Source: Kitasatospora sp. SolWspMP-SS2h (GTDB taxonomy: Bacteria; Actinomycetota; Actinomycetes; Streptomycetales; Streptomycetaceae). From it: a stretch of DNA of 64,000 bases. Shown here in pieces: positions 51,259-59,214 of the stretch. Position numbers and translations under genes: made by a program. The notes below the pieces were generated by a model that saw nothing but the letters and a program-made list of their open reading frames with translations, ran no database searches and was not told the DNA's origin. Location: positions 214,957 to 278,956 of the forward strand of contig NZ_QLLT01000009.1 in assembly GCF_003259315.1 (NCBI RefSeq), in the 5' to 3' direction. How positions within the stretch are numbered: position 1 is the first letter of the stretch; each line of letters begins with the position of its first letter.

Positions 51259-51411
51259 ATGTCTGTGCGCTTCCTGACCTCGCTCGTCCTCGCCGCGGCG
51301 GCCGCCGCCGTGCTGGGGGTCGCGACGGCGGAGCTCCCGACCGCCGCCGGGACCGGGACGGCCGCCGGGACGGCGGCGGTCGCCACCGCGAACAGCTGGG
51401 GCTGGGACTGA
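51259..51411 (+). CDS. Small secreted peptide ending in SWGWD
   Basis: This 50-residue peptide from ATG 51259 follows AAAGGA. MSVRFLTSLVLAAAAAAVLGVATA is a signal peptide. The mature part is about 25 residues of Ala/Gly/Thr ending in NSWGWD. The conserved-looking aromatic tail and the adjacent TrmB/LuxR regulator suggest a signalling peptide or cell-surface peptide, but I know no family for it. It lacks the Ser/Thr/Cys pattern of lanthipeptides. Confidence 0.6.
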   Translation: MSVRFLTSLVLAAAAAAVLGVATAELPTAAGTGTAAGTAAVATANSWGWD

Positions 51412-51476
51412 CCGGACCGGACGCCCGCCGCCCCACCGCCGGCCCGCCAGCGGGCCCCGCGCCCAGAGGAGCACCC

Positions 51477-52268
51477 ATGAACCGAGCCGTGGACGACACC
51501 CCGGCGGGCGGCGGCACCAGCCCGTCGCCCCGGCTCCGCGACCGGATCGCGGCGGCCCTGGTGGAACTGGAGCGGCTGCACCGCGAACTGGAGTCACTGC
51601 GCCAGCCGGCCGCGATGCCGCTGCGCGAACGGGTCAGCGGCGGCCGGCGGGGCGGCGGCCCGGGCTTCGACGAGGAGGCCTGCGCCGCCCGCACCGGCAT
51701 CACCGGGACGCTGGCCTGCTGGGCCGGGGCGGTCGCCGACCGGCTGCCCGCCGCCCCGGCGCCCGCCCGGGAGGCCGGCCCGCTGGCCGCGTTCCTGGTG
51801 CGCCACCTCGACGCGCTGCTCGCCCTGCCGGCCGCCGACGAGGCCGCCGACGAGTTCGGCGCGGCCGCGGCCGCGGCCCGCGGGGTGCTGCGCCGGCGCG
51901 GCGCGGACGCGGTCCTGCTGGGCCGCTGCCCGCGGCCCGGCTGCGGGAGCCCGGTGGAGGCGTCGACGGCCGGGCCCCGGCCCGGCGGCGCGGTGCGCTG
52001 CGCGGCCGGGCACGACTGGCAGGTCGGCGAGTGGCTGGCCCTGCGCCGCACCCTGACCGCCCCCGACGGCCCGGGCGCCTCCGGTGCCCCCGGCGCTCCG
52101 GCCACGGCCCGCCCGCGCACCCTGCCGACCCGGCTGGCGGCCCAGGCCGCCGGGGTCTCCGAGGCGACCGTCCGCAAATGGGCCAGCCGCGGAAAGCTGA
52201 CCCGCTACGGCGACTTCTCGCGGGCCGAGTACGACGTCGACGAGCTGGCGGCGCTGGCCGCCCGCTGA
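51477..52268 (+). CDS. Hypothetical protein with zinc-site and C-terminal MerR-like HTH
   Basis: This 263-residue protein from ATG 51477 follows AGAGGAG. The N-terminal helix LRDRIAAALVELERLHRELESLRQ may form a coiled coil. A middle domain contains LGRCPRPGCGSPVE...AVRCAAGHDW (C-x4-C...C-x3-H zinc site). The C-terminus is a helix-turn-helix, TLPTRLAAQAAGVSEATVRKWASRGKLTRYGDFSRAEYDVDELAALAAR, of the excisionase/MerR kind. This is a recurrent actinobacterial layout without assigned function. Confidence 0.65.
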   Translation: MNRAVDDTPAGGGTSPSPRLRDRIAAALVELERLHRELESLRQPAAMPLRERVSGGRRGGGPGFDEEACAARTGITGTLACWAGAVADRLPAAPAPAREAGPLAAFLVRHLDALLALPAADEAADEFGAAAAAARGVLRRRGADAVLLGRCPRPGCGSPVEASTAGPRPGGAVRCAAGHDWQVGEWLALRRTLTAPDGPGASGAPGAPATARPRTLPTRLAAQAAGVSEATVRKWASRGKLTRYGDFSRAEYDVDELAALAAR

Positions 52269-52368
52269 GGACCGATAAAAAAATCCCCTACCGGAAGGGC
52301 CTTGGCGAGCGCACCCGTGGCGCTCTCCGGGGCCATTTCGGCGTTCCCCGGGAATGCTTTTCCGATGG

Positions 52369-52397
52369 TTGACACCGCGAGATGCAAAGTGTCACAC
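52369..52397 (+). promoter_or_regulatory. Possible promoter of the PaaK-like gene
   Basis: TTGACA (52369-52374) is a perfect -35 hexamer in otherwise GC-rich DNA, with TCACAC 17 bases on as a weak -10. If used, transcription starts near 52404, and translation would begin at ATG 52445 rather than 52382. Confidence 0.3.
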
Positions 52398-53677
52398 TCC
52401 TGCCGACGGAAGAAGTGTCTGAATTTCCGGACGAAGCAGGTTTCATGGCAAGCGTGCATTCCGAATTCCTCGCGTACGCCCGCCGGTGCGTCCCCTTCTA
52501 CCGAGAACTCGGCGCGGACGCCGACTTCCCCCTGGTGGGCCGGGCCGAGCACCAGGCGGAGGGCGGGCGGTTCCGCCCGGAGGGGGCCGGCGAACCGGAG
52601 CATTGGATATCCTCCAGCGGCACCACCGGGCAGCCCCTGGAAGTGGCCCTGGACGAATCCGCCTGGTACGCGGTGAACCACCGTTTCTTCGCCCAGATCC
52701 GGGAAATCGCCGGACTGCCCGCGGAGCTCTTCTCGCGCGGCGCGCCCGCGGTCCTGTTCGTCAGCAACAAACCCGGGCGGCCCACTTTCGTCCGCCCGCT
52801 CCCGGCCCTGAACGACGGGCTCTACCTGCGCCTGCAACTGCCCGACGCGGGGGCGTCCGTCCCGGCCGTCCTGGCCCGGTTCCCGGCCCCGGTCCTGTAC
52901 GGCAAGCCGACCTACCTGCTGGACCTGCGCACCGAACTGCTCCGGCAGGGCATGGCGCGGGCGCCCTGGCGGCCCCGGCTGCTGCTGACCAGCGGGGAGC
53001 CGCTGCACCCCGACGACCGGGACCGGCTCACCGGCTACTTCGGCGCGCCCCTGGTGGACGCGCTGGCCTCCACCGAGGGCGGCCTGATCGCCGCCACCGC
53101 GCCCGACGAGCGGGTCCACCGGGTACTGGGCGAGAACGTCCGGCTGGAGGTGCTCGACGCGGCGGGCCGGCTCGCGCCCTCCGGCGCCGGCGAGCTGGTG
53201 CTCACCAACCTGGTCAACCGCAGCACCGTCTTCGTCCGCTACCGCACCGGCGACTTCGCCGAACTGAAGACCGCCGCCGACGGCACGCAGCGCCTGCTGC
53301 GGCTGCGCGGCCGGGAGCCGGAGACGGTGCCCTTCCGCACCGGTGAGCTGCCCGCCGACGAGGTGACCCGCGCGGTCGGCTCCGTCCCCGGGCTGGCCGA
53401 CTTCCGCTTCGAACTCGGCGGCGGGCGGCGGACGCTGCTGCGCTGGACCGCCGAGCCGACCGGGCCCACCGAGCCGACCGGGACGGCCGAGACGGGAGAG
53501 CCGACCGGGCCCGCCGACCCGGCGGCGGTGGCAGGCCTGCTGCGCGAGGCGCTGGCCCGCCTGCTGCCCGGCGAGGACCCCGAGCTGGAGCAGTGCGAGC
53601 GGATCACCCCGCCGGGCGGGAAGAAGCGCCGCTTCCAGCTCCGGCCCGAACCCACCGGCGCCACCCAACACACCTAG
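52382..53677 (+). CDS. PaaK-like adenylate-forming ligase
   Basis: This protein has 431 residues from ATG 52382, or 410 from ATG 52445 (MASVHSEFLAYARRCVPFYREL). The AMP-binding P-loop is WISSSGTTGQPLEVALD. Further motifs are LLTSGEPLHPDDRDRL, ALASTEGGLI (acyl-pocket acidic motif) and FVRYRTGDFAELK. Phenylacetate-CoA-ligase-type enzymes activate carboxylic acids as adenylates, then pass them to CoA or another acceptor. The late Pro/Thr-Glu linker and short C-terminal lobe end in GKKRRFQL (with the catalytic Lys region). First gene of the cluster; the aminotransferase follows by 15 bases. Confidence 0.82.
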   Translation: MQSVTLLPTEEVSEFPDEAGFMASVHSEFLAYARRCVPFYRELGADADFPLVGRAEHQAEGGRFRPEGAGEPEHWISSSGTTGQPLEVALDESAWYAVNHRFFAQIREIAGLPAELFSRGAPAVLFVSNKPGRPTFVRPLPALNDGLYLRLQLPDAGASVPAVLARFPAPVLYGKPTYLLDLRTELLRQGMARAPWRPRLLLTSGEPLHPDDRDRLTGYFGAPLVDALASTEGGLIAATAPDERVHRVLGENVRLEVLDAAGRLAPSGAGELVLTNLVNRSTVFVRYRTGDFAELKTAADGTQRLLRLRGREPETVPFRTGELPADEVTRAVGSVPGLADFRFELGGGRRTLLRWTAEPTGPTEPTGTAETGEPTGPADPAAVAGLLREALARLLPGEDPELEQCERITPPGGKKRRFQLRPEPTGATQHT

Positions 53678-53692
53678 GCGGGGAACCCCCTG

Positions 53693-54703
53693 ATGACCCT
53701 GAACCTGACCTGGACCGGCAACCAGTTCCTCGACCCGCGGGAGCAGTCCGAGCAGCTGCGGCTGGCCGCCGACCCGATCGACCTCACCAACAAGGGCGAC
53801 GTCTGGAGCGAGAACGTCGCCGCCGCCGTCGCCGCCCGGTTCGGCGTCCCCGCCCCGTTCGTCCGGGTCGGCGCCGGGGCCACCCAGCTCATCGACACGC
53901 TGCTGCGCAGCGCCTACCGCGGCCTGGTGGTCGACGTCACCCCGAACTTCCACCTCACCGCGACCGTCTCCCGCCAGCAGGGCTGGAACTACCGGGCGGT
54001 GCCGGTGCGCGAGCCCGCCGAGCTGCTGCCCGCCCTCGAACCGTTCCTGGACCGGCCCGAGGCGGTGATCGTGCTCTGCTCGCCGCGCAACCCGCTGGGC
54101 TACCAGTTCGACCCGGCGGACGTCCGGGCCCTGCTGGAGCGCGCCCGCGGCCTGGTGGTGCTGGACGAGGTCTACGCGGACTTCGCCCCCGCCACCGCGC
54201 TCGGCCTGGCGCCGGAGTTCCCCCACCTGGTGGTGGTGCGGACCTTCTCCAAGGCCTGGGGGATGGCCAACCTGCGGATCGGCTTCGCGGTCTCGCAGGG
54301 CTTCGCCCGCCCGGACTTCCCGTTCTGGCTGATGCCCAACAGCGTCTCCGGCGTCGCCCAGCAGACCGTGCTGCGGCTGCTGGCCGAGCCCGCGGCGGTG
54401 GAGGAGAGCGTCCGCCGGGCGCGGGCCGCCCGGGAGACCCTGGCGGCCGCGCTGGCCGCGGTCGAGGGCGTGCGGGTGTGGCCCTCGGACGCCAACTACG
54501 TCTGCCTGGAGACCCCCCGCGCCGAGTCGGTCGTCGCGGAGCTGAAGGCGGCGGGCTACCTCACCCGGCTGCTGCACGACCTCCAGGGCTACCCCGCCGA
54601 CTGGCCGGCCGGGGTGCGGATCAGCGTGCCCCGGGAGACCGAGATCGCGGCGGTGGCGGCCTGCGTCGAGCGGGCCCACGCGGCGGCCCGGACCGCCCCG
54701 TGA
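53693..54703 (+). CDS. Class I/II PLP-dependent aminotransferase (HisC-like)
   Basis: This 336-residue enzyme has VRVGAGATQLIDTLLRSAY (cofactor phosphate contact), LCSPRNPLGYQFDPADV, LVVLDEVYADFAP (pyridine-N Asp) and VVRTFSKAWGMANLRIGFAV (K187 Schiff-base Lys). It closely follows the histidinol-phosphate aminotransferase/CobD branch. Its place in the cluster suggests it makes or consumes an amino acid building block rather than histidine. It ends overlapping the GTG of the S9 hydrolase. Confidence 0.87.
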   Translation: MTLNLTWTGNQFLDPREQSEQLRLAADPIDLTNKGDVWSENVAAAVAARFGVPAPFVRVGAGATQLIDTLLRSAYRGLVVDVTPNFHLTATVSRQQGWNYRAVPVREPAELLPALEPFLDRPEAVIVLCSPRNPLGYQFDPADVRALLERARGLVVLDEVYADFAPATALGLAPEFPHLVVVRTFSKAWGMANLRIGFAVSQGFARPDFPFWLMPNSVSGVAQQTVLRLLAEPAAVEESVRRARAARETLAAALAAVEGVRVWPSDANYVCLETPRAESVVAELKAAGYLTRLLHDLQGYPADWPAGVRISVPRETEIAAVAACVERAHAAARTAP

Positions 54704-56664
54704 GCGAGCCGGGCGGCGAGCTCAACGGCGTCCCCTCGATCAGCGCGGACGGCCGGTTCGCCGCCTGGCTGTCCAGCGGCAGCGCGGCGGTCCGGCTGGT
54801 GCTGCACGACCTGGCGCGGGGCCGGGAGGTGCACCGCGGCCGGGTCGGCGCGGCCCGCTGCCGGGCCTTCACCTGGACGCACCTGCCGGGCGTCGGCCTG
54901 GCCGAGGCCGAGGCGGACGCGGCCGGCGCCGAGAACTGGGCGCTGCACCTGGTCCGGGTCGAGTCCGGGCAGTGGCAGCGGCTGGGCGACGGCGCCGCCC
55001 GGATGCGGATCGCCGGGCTCTCCGAACGGCACCCCGACCAGGTGGTGGTCGCGGTCGACGCCGCCGCGCCCGGCCACCGCGACTACCTGCGGATCTGCCT
55101 GCGCACCGGGGCGGGCACCCCGGTGCTGACCGGCTCCGCGCACGCCGCCGTCTACTTCGACCGGGAGCTGCGCCCCCGGCTCGCCGAGACCGTGCTCCCG
55201 GACGGCGCCCGCGAACTGCGCCACCTCGACGCCGGGGACGGCGGCCGGCCGACCCCCGGGGCCCGCTACCTGCACGTGCCGCACGAGGACGCGCTGACCG
55301 CCCGGGTGCTCGGGTTCGCCGCCGACCCGGCCCGGCTGCACCTGGTGCTGCCGGACGGCCCGGACGGCGTCCGGCTGGCCGAACTCGACTGCCGCCCCGG
55401 CGCGCCCGCGGGCGCGCCGCGCACCCTGCACCGGCTCGCCGGCGGCGACTACGCCGGGGTGCTGACCGGCCCGGACGGCCGGCCGGAGCTGGTCCACGTC
55501 GAGCGCGAGCGGCTCGCCTGCGTCCCGCTGGACGGCCGGTGGGCGGACGCGGTGCAGCGGCTGCGGGCCGCGCTGGGCACCGAGCCGGAGGTGCTGGAAC
55601 GCCGGCCGGGCGCCTGGCTGGTCGCCTCGCACCGCCCGGAGCGGGACGTCCACTACCTGGTGCACGACCCGGACGGCGGCGGCACCCGGCCGCTGTGCGA
55701 GGCCCGGCCGGGGCGGGCGCCGCTGCCGGTGGAGTGCCACCCGGTCGAGGTGCCGCTGCGCGACGGCCGGCGCGCCGTCGGCTACGTCACCCGCCCCACC
55801 GGGCCGCGCCCGCCGGACGGCCCGGGCCCGGCGGTGCTGCTGGTGCACGGCGGCCCGTGGCGGCGCAGCCGCTGGCGGTACACCGAGCGGCGGGCCTGGC
55901 TGGCCGCCCGCGGCTGCACCGTCATCGAGCCGAACTTCCGGGGCTCCACCGGCTTCGGCTCCGGCTGGATCTCCGCCGCCGACGGGCAGTGGGGCGCCGC
56001 GATGCAGGACGACCTGGAGGACACCCTGGACTGGGCGGTCGCCGAGGGGCTGGCCGACCCGGACCGGATCGCCCTGGTCGGCGGCAGCTACGGCGGCTAC
56101 GCGGTGCTGCAACTGGCCGCCACCACCGACCGTCCGCTGCGCTGCGCGGTGGCCAGCTCGCCGCTGACCGACCTGGTGGGCTTCGTCGCCGAGCCGCCGG
56201 CGTTCTGGCGCAGCGCCGCCCCGATGCTGCGCCGCCGGATCGGCGACCCGGCCCGGCCGGAGCAGCGGGCCGCCCTGGCCGAGCGCTCACCGGTGAACCG
56301 GGCCGCCGGGGTGCGCTGCCCGGTGCTGCTGGTGCACGGCGCCAACGACAGCCGGGTGCCGGCCGCGATGGCGACCCGGATGTTCATGGCACTGGCCCGG
56401 GCCGACCGGGACGCGACCCTGGCGCTCTTCCCCGACGAGGGCCACGAGGTGGTGACCGCCGCCAACCGGGCCGCCCTGGACGGGCTGACCGCCGGGTTCC
56501 TGGACCGCTGGCTGCGGCCCGCCCCCGCCCCCGGCGCCCCGGAGCCGGGCCCGGCCCCGGGCAGCACGGTGAAGTTGTTCGACTCCCCCCGGGCCGCGCG
56601 CCGGAAGGCGGCCGACCCGCAGAACGAGGAAGCAGACCATGGCCATTCACCTCCTCGGCAGTAA
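54700..56664 (+). CDS. S9-family prolyl oligopeptidase-like hydrolase
   Basis: This 654-residue protein from GTG 54700 (overlapping the previous stop) has an N-terminal beta-propeller-like region of about 380 residues (GVPSISADGRFAAWLSSG...). The catalytic domain contains LLVHGGPW, NFRGSTGFG, ALVGGSYGGYAVLQL (S463), LLVHGANDSRVP (D550) and DEGHEV (H582). Members cleave short peptides or catalyse acyl transfer. In the cluster it could trim a leader, hydrolyse a peptide intermediate or form an amide. No signal peptide. It overlaps the sulfotransferase gene by 26 bases. Confidence 0.88.
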   Translation: MSEPGGELNGVPSISADGRFAAWLSSGSAAVRLVLHDLARGREVHRGRVGAARCRAFTWTHLPGVGLAEAEADAAGAENWALHLVRVESGQWQRLGDGAARMRIAGLSERHPDQVVVAVDAAAPGHRDYLRICLRTGAGTPVLTGSAHAAVYFDRELRPRLAETVLPDGARELRHLDAGDGGRPTPGARYLHVPHEDALTARVLGFAADPARLHLVLPDGPDGVRLAELDCRPGAPAGAPRTLHRLAGGDYAGVLTGPDGRPELVHVERERLACVPLDGRWADAVQRLRAALGTEPEVLERRPGAWLVASHRPERDVHYLVHDPDGGGTRPLCEARPGRAPLPVECHPVEVPLRDGRRAVGYVTRPTGPRPPDGPGPAVLLVHGGPWRRSRWRYTERRAWLAARGCTVIEPNFRGSTGFGSGWISAADGQWGAAMQDDLEDTLDWAVAEGLADPDRIALVGGSYGGYAVLQLAATTDRPLRCAVASSPLTDLVGFVAEPPAFWRSAAPMLRRRIGDPARPEQRAALAERSPVNRAAGVRCPVLLVHGANDSRVPAAMATRMFMALARADRDATLALFPDEGHEVVTAANRAALDGLTAGFLDRWLRPAPAPGAPEPGPAPGSTVKLFDSPRAARRKAADPQNEEADHGHSPPRQ

Positions 56665-57898
56665 CGCGCTGTTGCTGCTGACGCCCAAGACGGGCAGCAC
56701 CTGGATCCGCCGCAAGATCCGGGAACTCGGCCTCGCCTTCGAGGACGTCGGCGACCCGGGCATGCGCGAGCACGACCTGCTGGCCGACTTCGACCGCTCC
56801 GCGTACTCCTTCGTCGGCGCCTTCGTGCGCGACCCGCTGGAGTGGTACCGCTCCTACTGGTCCTACCGGATGGAGAAGGGCTGGCGCCCGCAGTACCCGC
56901 TGGACGAGCACTGCGAGAGCGACGACTTCGAGACCTTCGTGCGCCGCGCCGTGACCACCCTGCCGGGCGCCCTGGGCAACATCTACGCCTCGTACGTGGG
57001 CGAGCCGGGCGCCGAGGTCGACTTCGTCGGCCGGCAGGAGGACCTCCGGGAGGACTTCGCCCGCTTCCTCGACCTGGCCGGCGAGCGCTTCGACCGCTCG
57101 GTGCTGGCGGGCGGCAGCCGGATCAACGCGACGACGATCCGCCCCGACTACCCGGAGGAGCTCAAGGAGCTGATCACCCTCTCCGAGTGGGAGACCATGC
57201 GCCGCTTCGGCTACCTCGCCGACCGGCCGGACCCGATCGGGCTGGCCGAGGCGCAGCGGCGCTACCCGCAGGAGGCCAACGACCTGCGGCTGCTGGCGCT
57301 GTGGACCGAGAAGATCCACTGGGCGCCGGACGACAAGAAGCGCGAGGCCGGCCGGCCCGTCCCCGCCGACACCCGGTACGCCCGGGTGAACAGCAACTTC
57401 GCGCTGTTCGCCGAGCACAAGAAGCAGGACCCCGACTACGCGGGCGAGCGCTACCGGGCCGCCCTGCGGCTGGACCCGGACCACCCCCGCACGCTGTGCA
57501 ACTACGCCCTGCACCTGGTCGAGCACCGGGACGACGTCGCCGAGGGCCGCCGGCTGATGCTGCGGGCGCTCGCCCTGCGCCCCCACCACCCGCACACCCT
57601 GGGCAAGCTGGCCCGGCTGACCGCCGACCGGCTCGGCGACCCGGAGCTGGCCGAGGTGCTCTACCGGCAGAGCCTGGCGGCCAACGCCGCGCAGGCCGAG
57701 CTGCGGGCCGAGTTCGCCGGCTTCCTGGCCGGCCGGGGCCGCACCGGGGAGGCGCTGGCCCTGCTGGCCCCGGCGGCCGACCATCCGGAGGCCGACCGGC
57801 TGACCCTGCTCACCCACGCCACCCTGCTGGCCCGCTCCGGCCGGCTCGCCGAGGCCCGGGACTTCCAGCGCCGCGCCGCGGTCGCCACCGCCGCCTAG
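56639..57898 (+). CDS. Sulfotransferase with C-terminal TPR region
   Basis: This 419-residue protein has LLLLTPKTGSTWIRRKI (residues 16-22 PKTGSTW, the 5'-phosphosulfate loop) and FVGAFVRDPLEWYRSYWSY (R64...S72, the 3'-phosphate motif), which together define a PAPS-dependent sulfotransferase of about 240 residues. Residues ~245-410 are TPR-like helices (YAGERYRAALRLDPDHPRTLCNYALHLVEHR and following). It would transfer sulfate to a hydroxyl or amine of the cluster product. APS kinase and a PAP phosphatase domain are encoded in the same cluster. Confidence 0.85.
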   Translation: MAIHLLGSNALLLLTPKTGSTWIRRKIRELGLAFEDVGDPGMREHDLLADFDRSAYSFVGAFVRDPLEWYRSYWSYRMEKGWRPQYPLDEHCESDDFETFVRRAVTTLPGALGNIYASYVGEPGAEVDFVGRQEDLREDFARFLDLAGERFDRSVLAGGSRINATTIRPDYPEELKELITLSEWETMRRFGYLADRPDPIGLAEAQRRYPQEANDLRLLALWTEKIHWAPDDKKREAGRPVPADTRYARVNSNFALFAEHKKQDPDYAGERYRAALRLDPDHPRTLCNYALHLVEHRDDVAEGRRLMLRALALRPHHPHTLGKLARLTADRLGDPELAEVLYRQSLAANAAQAELRAEFAGFLAGRGRTGEALALLAPAADHPEADRLTLLTHATLLARSGRLAEARDFQRRAAVATAA

Positions 57899-57974
57899 GA
57901 GCCGTCCGGCCGGTCCCGTCGCGGGCCCCCGGGCCCGCGCGACCCCACCACCCACGTCAAGGAAGGCAAGGACG

Positions 57975-58847
57975 ATGCACCCGCAGAGCCCGCTGGCCCG
58001 GCAGATCCAGGACGAGCGCGTCGAGGGCGTCGGGAAGTCCGTCGAGCAGGTCGCGGCCGAGGCCCGCGAGACGATGGAGAAGAACCGGATCTGCCTGGTC
58101 CGCGGCTTCCCGCCGGACCCGGACCGCTACCTGGAGTTCCTCGGCCGCTTCGGCGAACCGCTGATGAACTACTCGTCGCTGAGCGCGCTGGAGAAGACCG
58201 ACCCGCACCCGCAGATCAACCGGGTCAAGTACAAGAGGAAGGTCACCGGCGCCCAGTCGGTGCACTACGTGGCGGGCGGCCTGCGGCCGCACTCGGCCCG
58301 GTCCTGGCGCTCGCCGCGGCCCTCGCACTTCGCGATGCTGATGGTCGAGCCGGGCTGGCGGGAGGCCCCGGCGGGGGAGCGCGGCGAGTCCGTGGTCCTG
58401 TGCTGGAACGAGCTGTTCACCCGGCTCGCCGAACGGGACGGCGAGGTCTTCGAGCGGCACTTCGCCCGGCTCTCGGGCACCCCGCTCACCTTCGAGGCGA
58501 ACAACGTCCGCGAGGAGCTCAGCGACCTGCCGCTGCTCTACCCGCTGCCGGACGCCCGCGGCCCGTACGACGTGGGCGTGCGGCTCAAGCAGGACCTGCC
58601 CGCCAAGGTCGAGGCGATGGGCGGGCGGGTCCCGGAGTCCGAGGAGTACCGCGAGTCGCTGGCGTACCTGATGGAGGCGAGCGCGGACGAGGCGTTCTTC
58701 GCCTGCTTCCCGCTGGAGCGCGGTGACCTGCTGCTGCTCGACAACCACCGCTTCGCGCACGGCCGGCTCCGGATCGTCGGCGAGTACGAGGCCGACGGCG
58801 AGGTCCGGTCGAACAACCGCGAGCTGTGGAGCGTCACCGTTCACTGA
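57975..58847 (+). CDS. TauD-family Fe(II)/2-oxoglutarate enzyme with HxA in place of HxD/E
   Basis: This 290-residue protein is preceded by AAGGAAGG. The TauD/clavaminate-synthase-like layout is clear: RICLVRGFPPDPDRYLEFLGRFGEP; then LRPHSARSWRSPRPSHFAMLMVEPG, where the usual HT(D/E)xSF is H106-S107-A108-R-S-W; then ESVVLCWNELFTRL; then LLLLDNHRFAHGR (distal His H262); then NNRELWSVTV (R282, 2OG contact). The carboxylate iron ligand is missing and replaced by Ala, as in Fe/2OG halogenases such as SyrB2. Candidate halogenase; an inactive or unusual oxygenase is the alternative. Confidence 0.75.
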   Translation: MHPQSPLARQIQDERVEGVGKSVEQVAAEARETMEKNRICLVRGFPPDPDRYLEFLGRFGEPLMNYSSLSALEKTDPHPQINRVKYKRKVTGAQSVHYVAGGLRPHSARSWRSPRPSHFAMLMVEPGWREAPAGERGESVVLCWNELFTRLAERDGEVFERHFARLSGTPLTFEANNVREELSDLPLLYPLPDARGPYDVGVRLKQDLPAKVEAMGGRVPESEEYRESLAYLMEASADEAFFACFPLERGDLLLLDNHRFAHGRLRIVGEYEADGEVRSNNRELWSVTVH

Positions 58848-58889
58848 GGACTCCGCCCGGAGCCCTCCCGTCCCGAAGGAAGCGAGCAG

Positions 58890-59099
58890 ATGAGCAATCC
58901 CGACGACACCCCCCGCACCGAGGAGCAGGCCGACCTGGACGCGGTCTGCGCCGAGCTCCAGGGCGAGCTGGACGCGCTGATGGGCGGGGCCGGCACCGAC
59001 GCGGCGGCCCGGTCGCTGGACACCGCGGTGGCCTCGCTCAAGGAGGTCGAGCAGCGCAACGTCTCGTCCGTCCAGCTGGTCGCCCTGCACGCGGGCTGA
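58890..59099 (+). CDS. Small acidic protein of unknown role within the cluster
   Basis: This 69-residue protein from ATG 58890 follows GAAGGAAG. The sequence is acidic and helical (EEQADLDAVCAELQGELDALMGGAGTD), with a second helix (ARSLDTAVASLKEVEQRN) and a hydrophobic end VSSVQLVALHAG. It is followed directly by a terminator, so it closes the transcription unit of the TauD gene. It has no signal peptide and no obvious phosphopantetheine motif. It could be a precursor peptide, an amino-group carrier or an accessory subunit. Confidence 0.7.
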   Translation: MSNPDDTPRTEEQADLDAVCAELQGELDALMGGAGTDAAARSLDTAVASLKEVEQRNVSSVQLVALHAG

Positions 59100-59110
59100 C
59101 CGCGCCCGGA

Positions 59111-59143
59111 CGACCGCCCGCGCCGCCCGGCGCCGGGCGGTCG
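59111..59143 (+). terminator. Terminator after the small acidic protein gene
   Basis: A 10-bp stem CGACCGCCCG/CGGGCGGTCG (with an inner GC palindrome in the loop) lies 12 bases past the stop. Confidence 0.6.
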
Positions 59144-59146
59144 TCC

Positions 59147-59174
59147 GGTGTCCGGACACCGCCGGCCCTACACT
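59147..59174 (+). promoter_or_regulatory. Palindrome and -10 box upstream of the ATCase-like gene
   Basis: GGTGTCCGGACACC (59147-59160) is a perfect 14-base palindrome (16 with flanking C/G), lying where the -35 region of the TACACT box (59169-59174) would be. This looks like a repressible promoter for the second half of the cluster. Confidence 0.45.
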
Positions 59175-59214
59175 GTCGGCGCAGCAGATCACCACCAGGA
59201 AGTCGGTTTCCGTC

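Noticed and set aside
51259..51411. Lanthipeptide or lasso precursor
   Set aside because: It has a Sec-type signal peptide and no Cys, and no LanM/LanKC or lasso cyclase gene is nearby; a secreted signal or surface peptide fits better.
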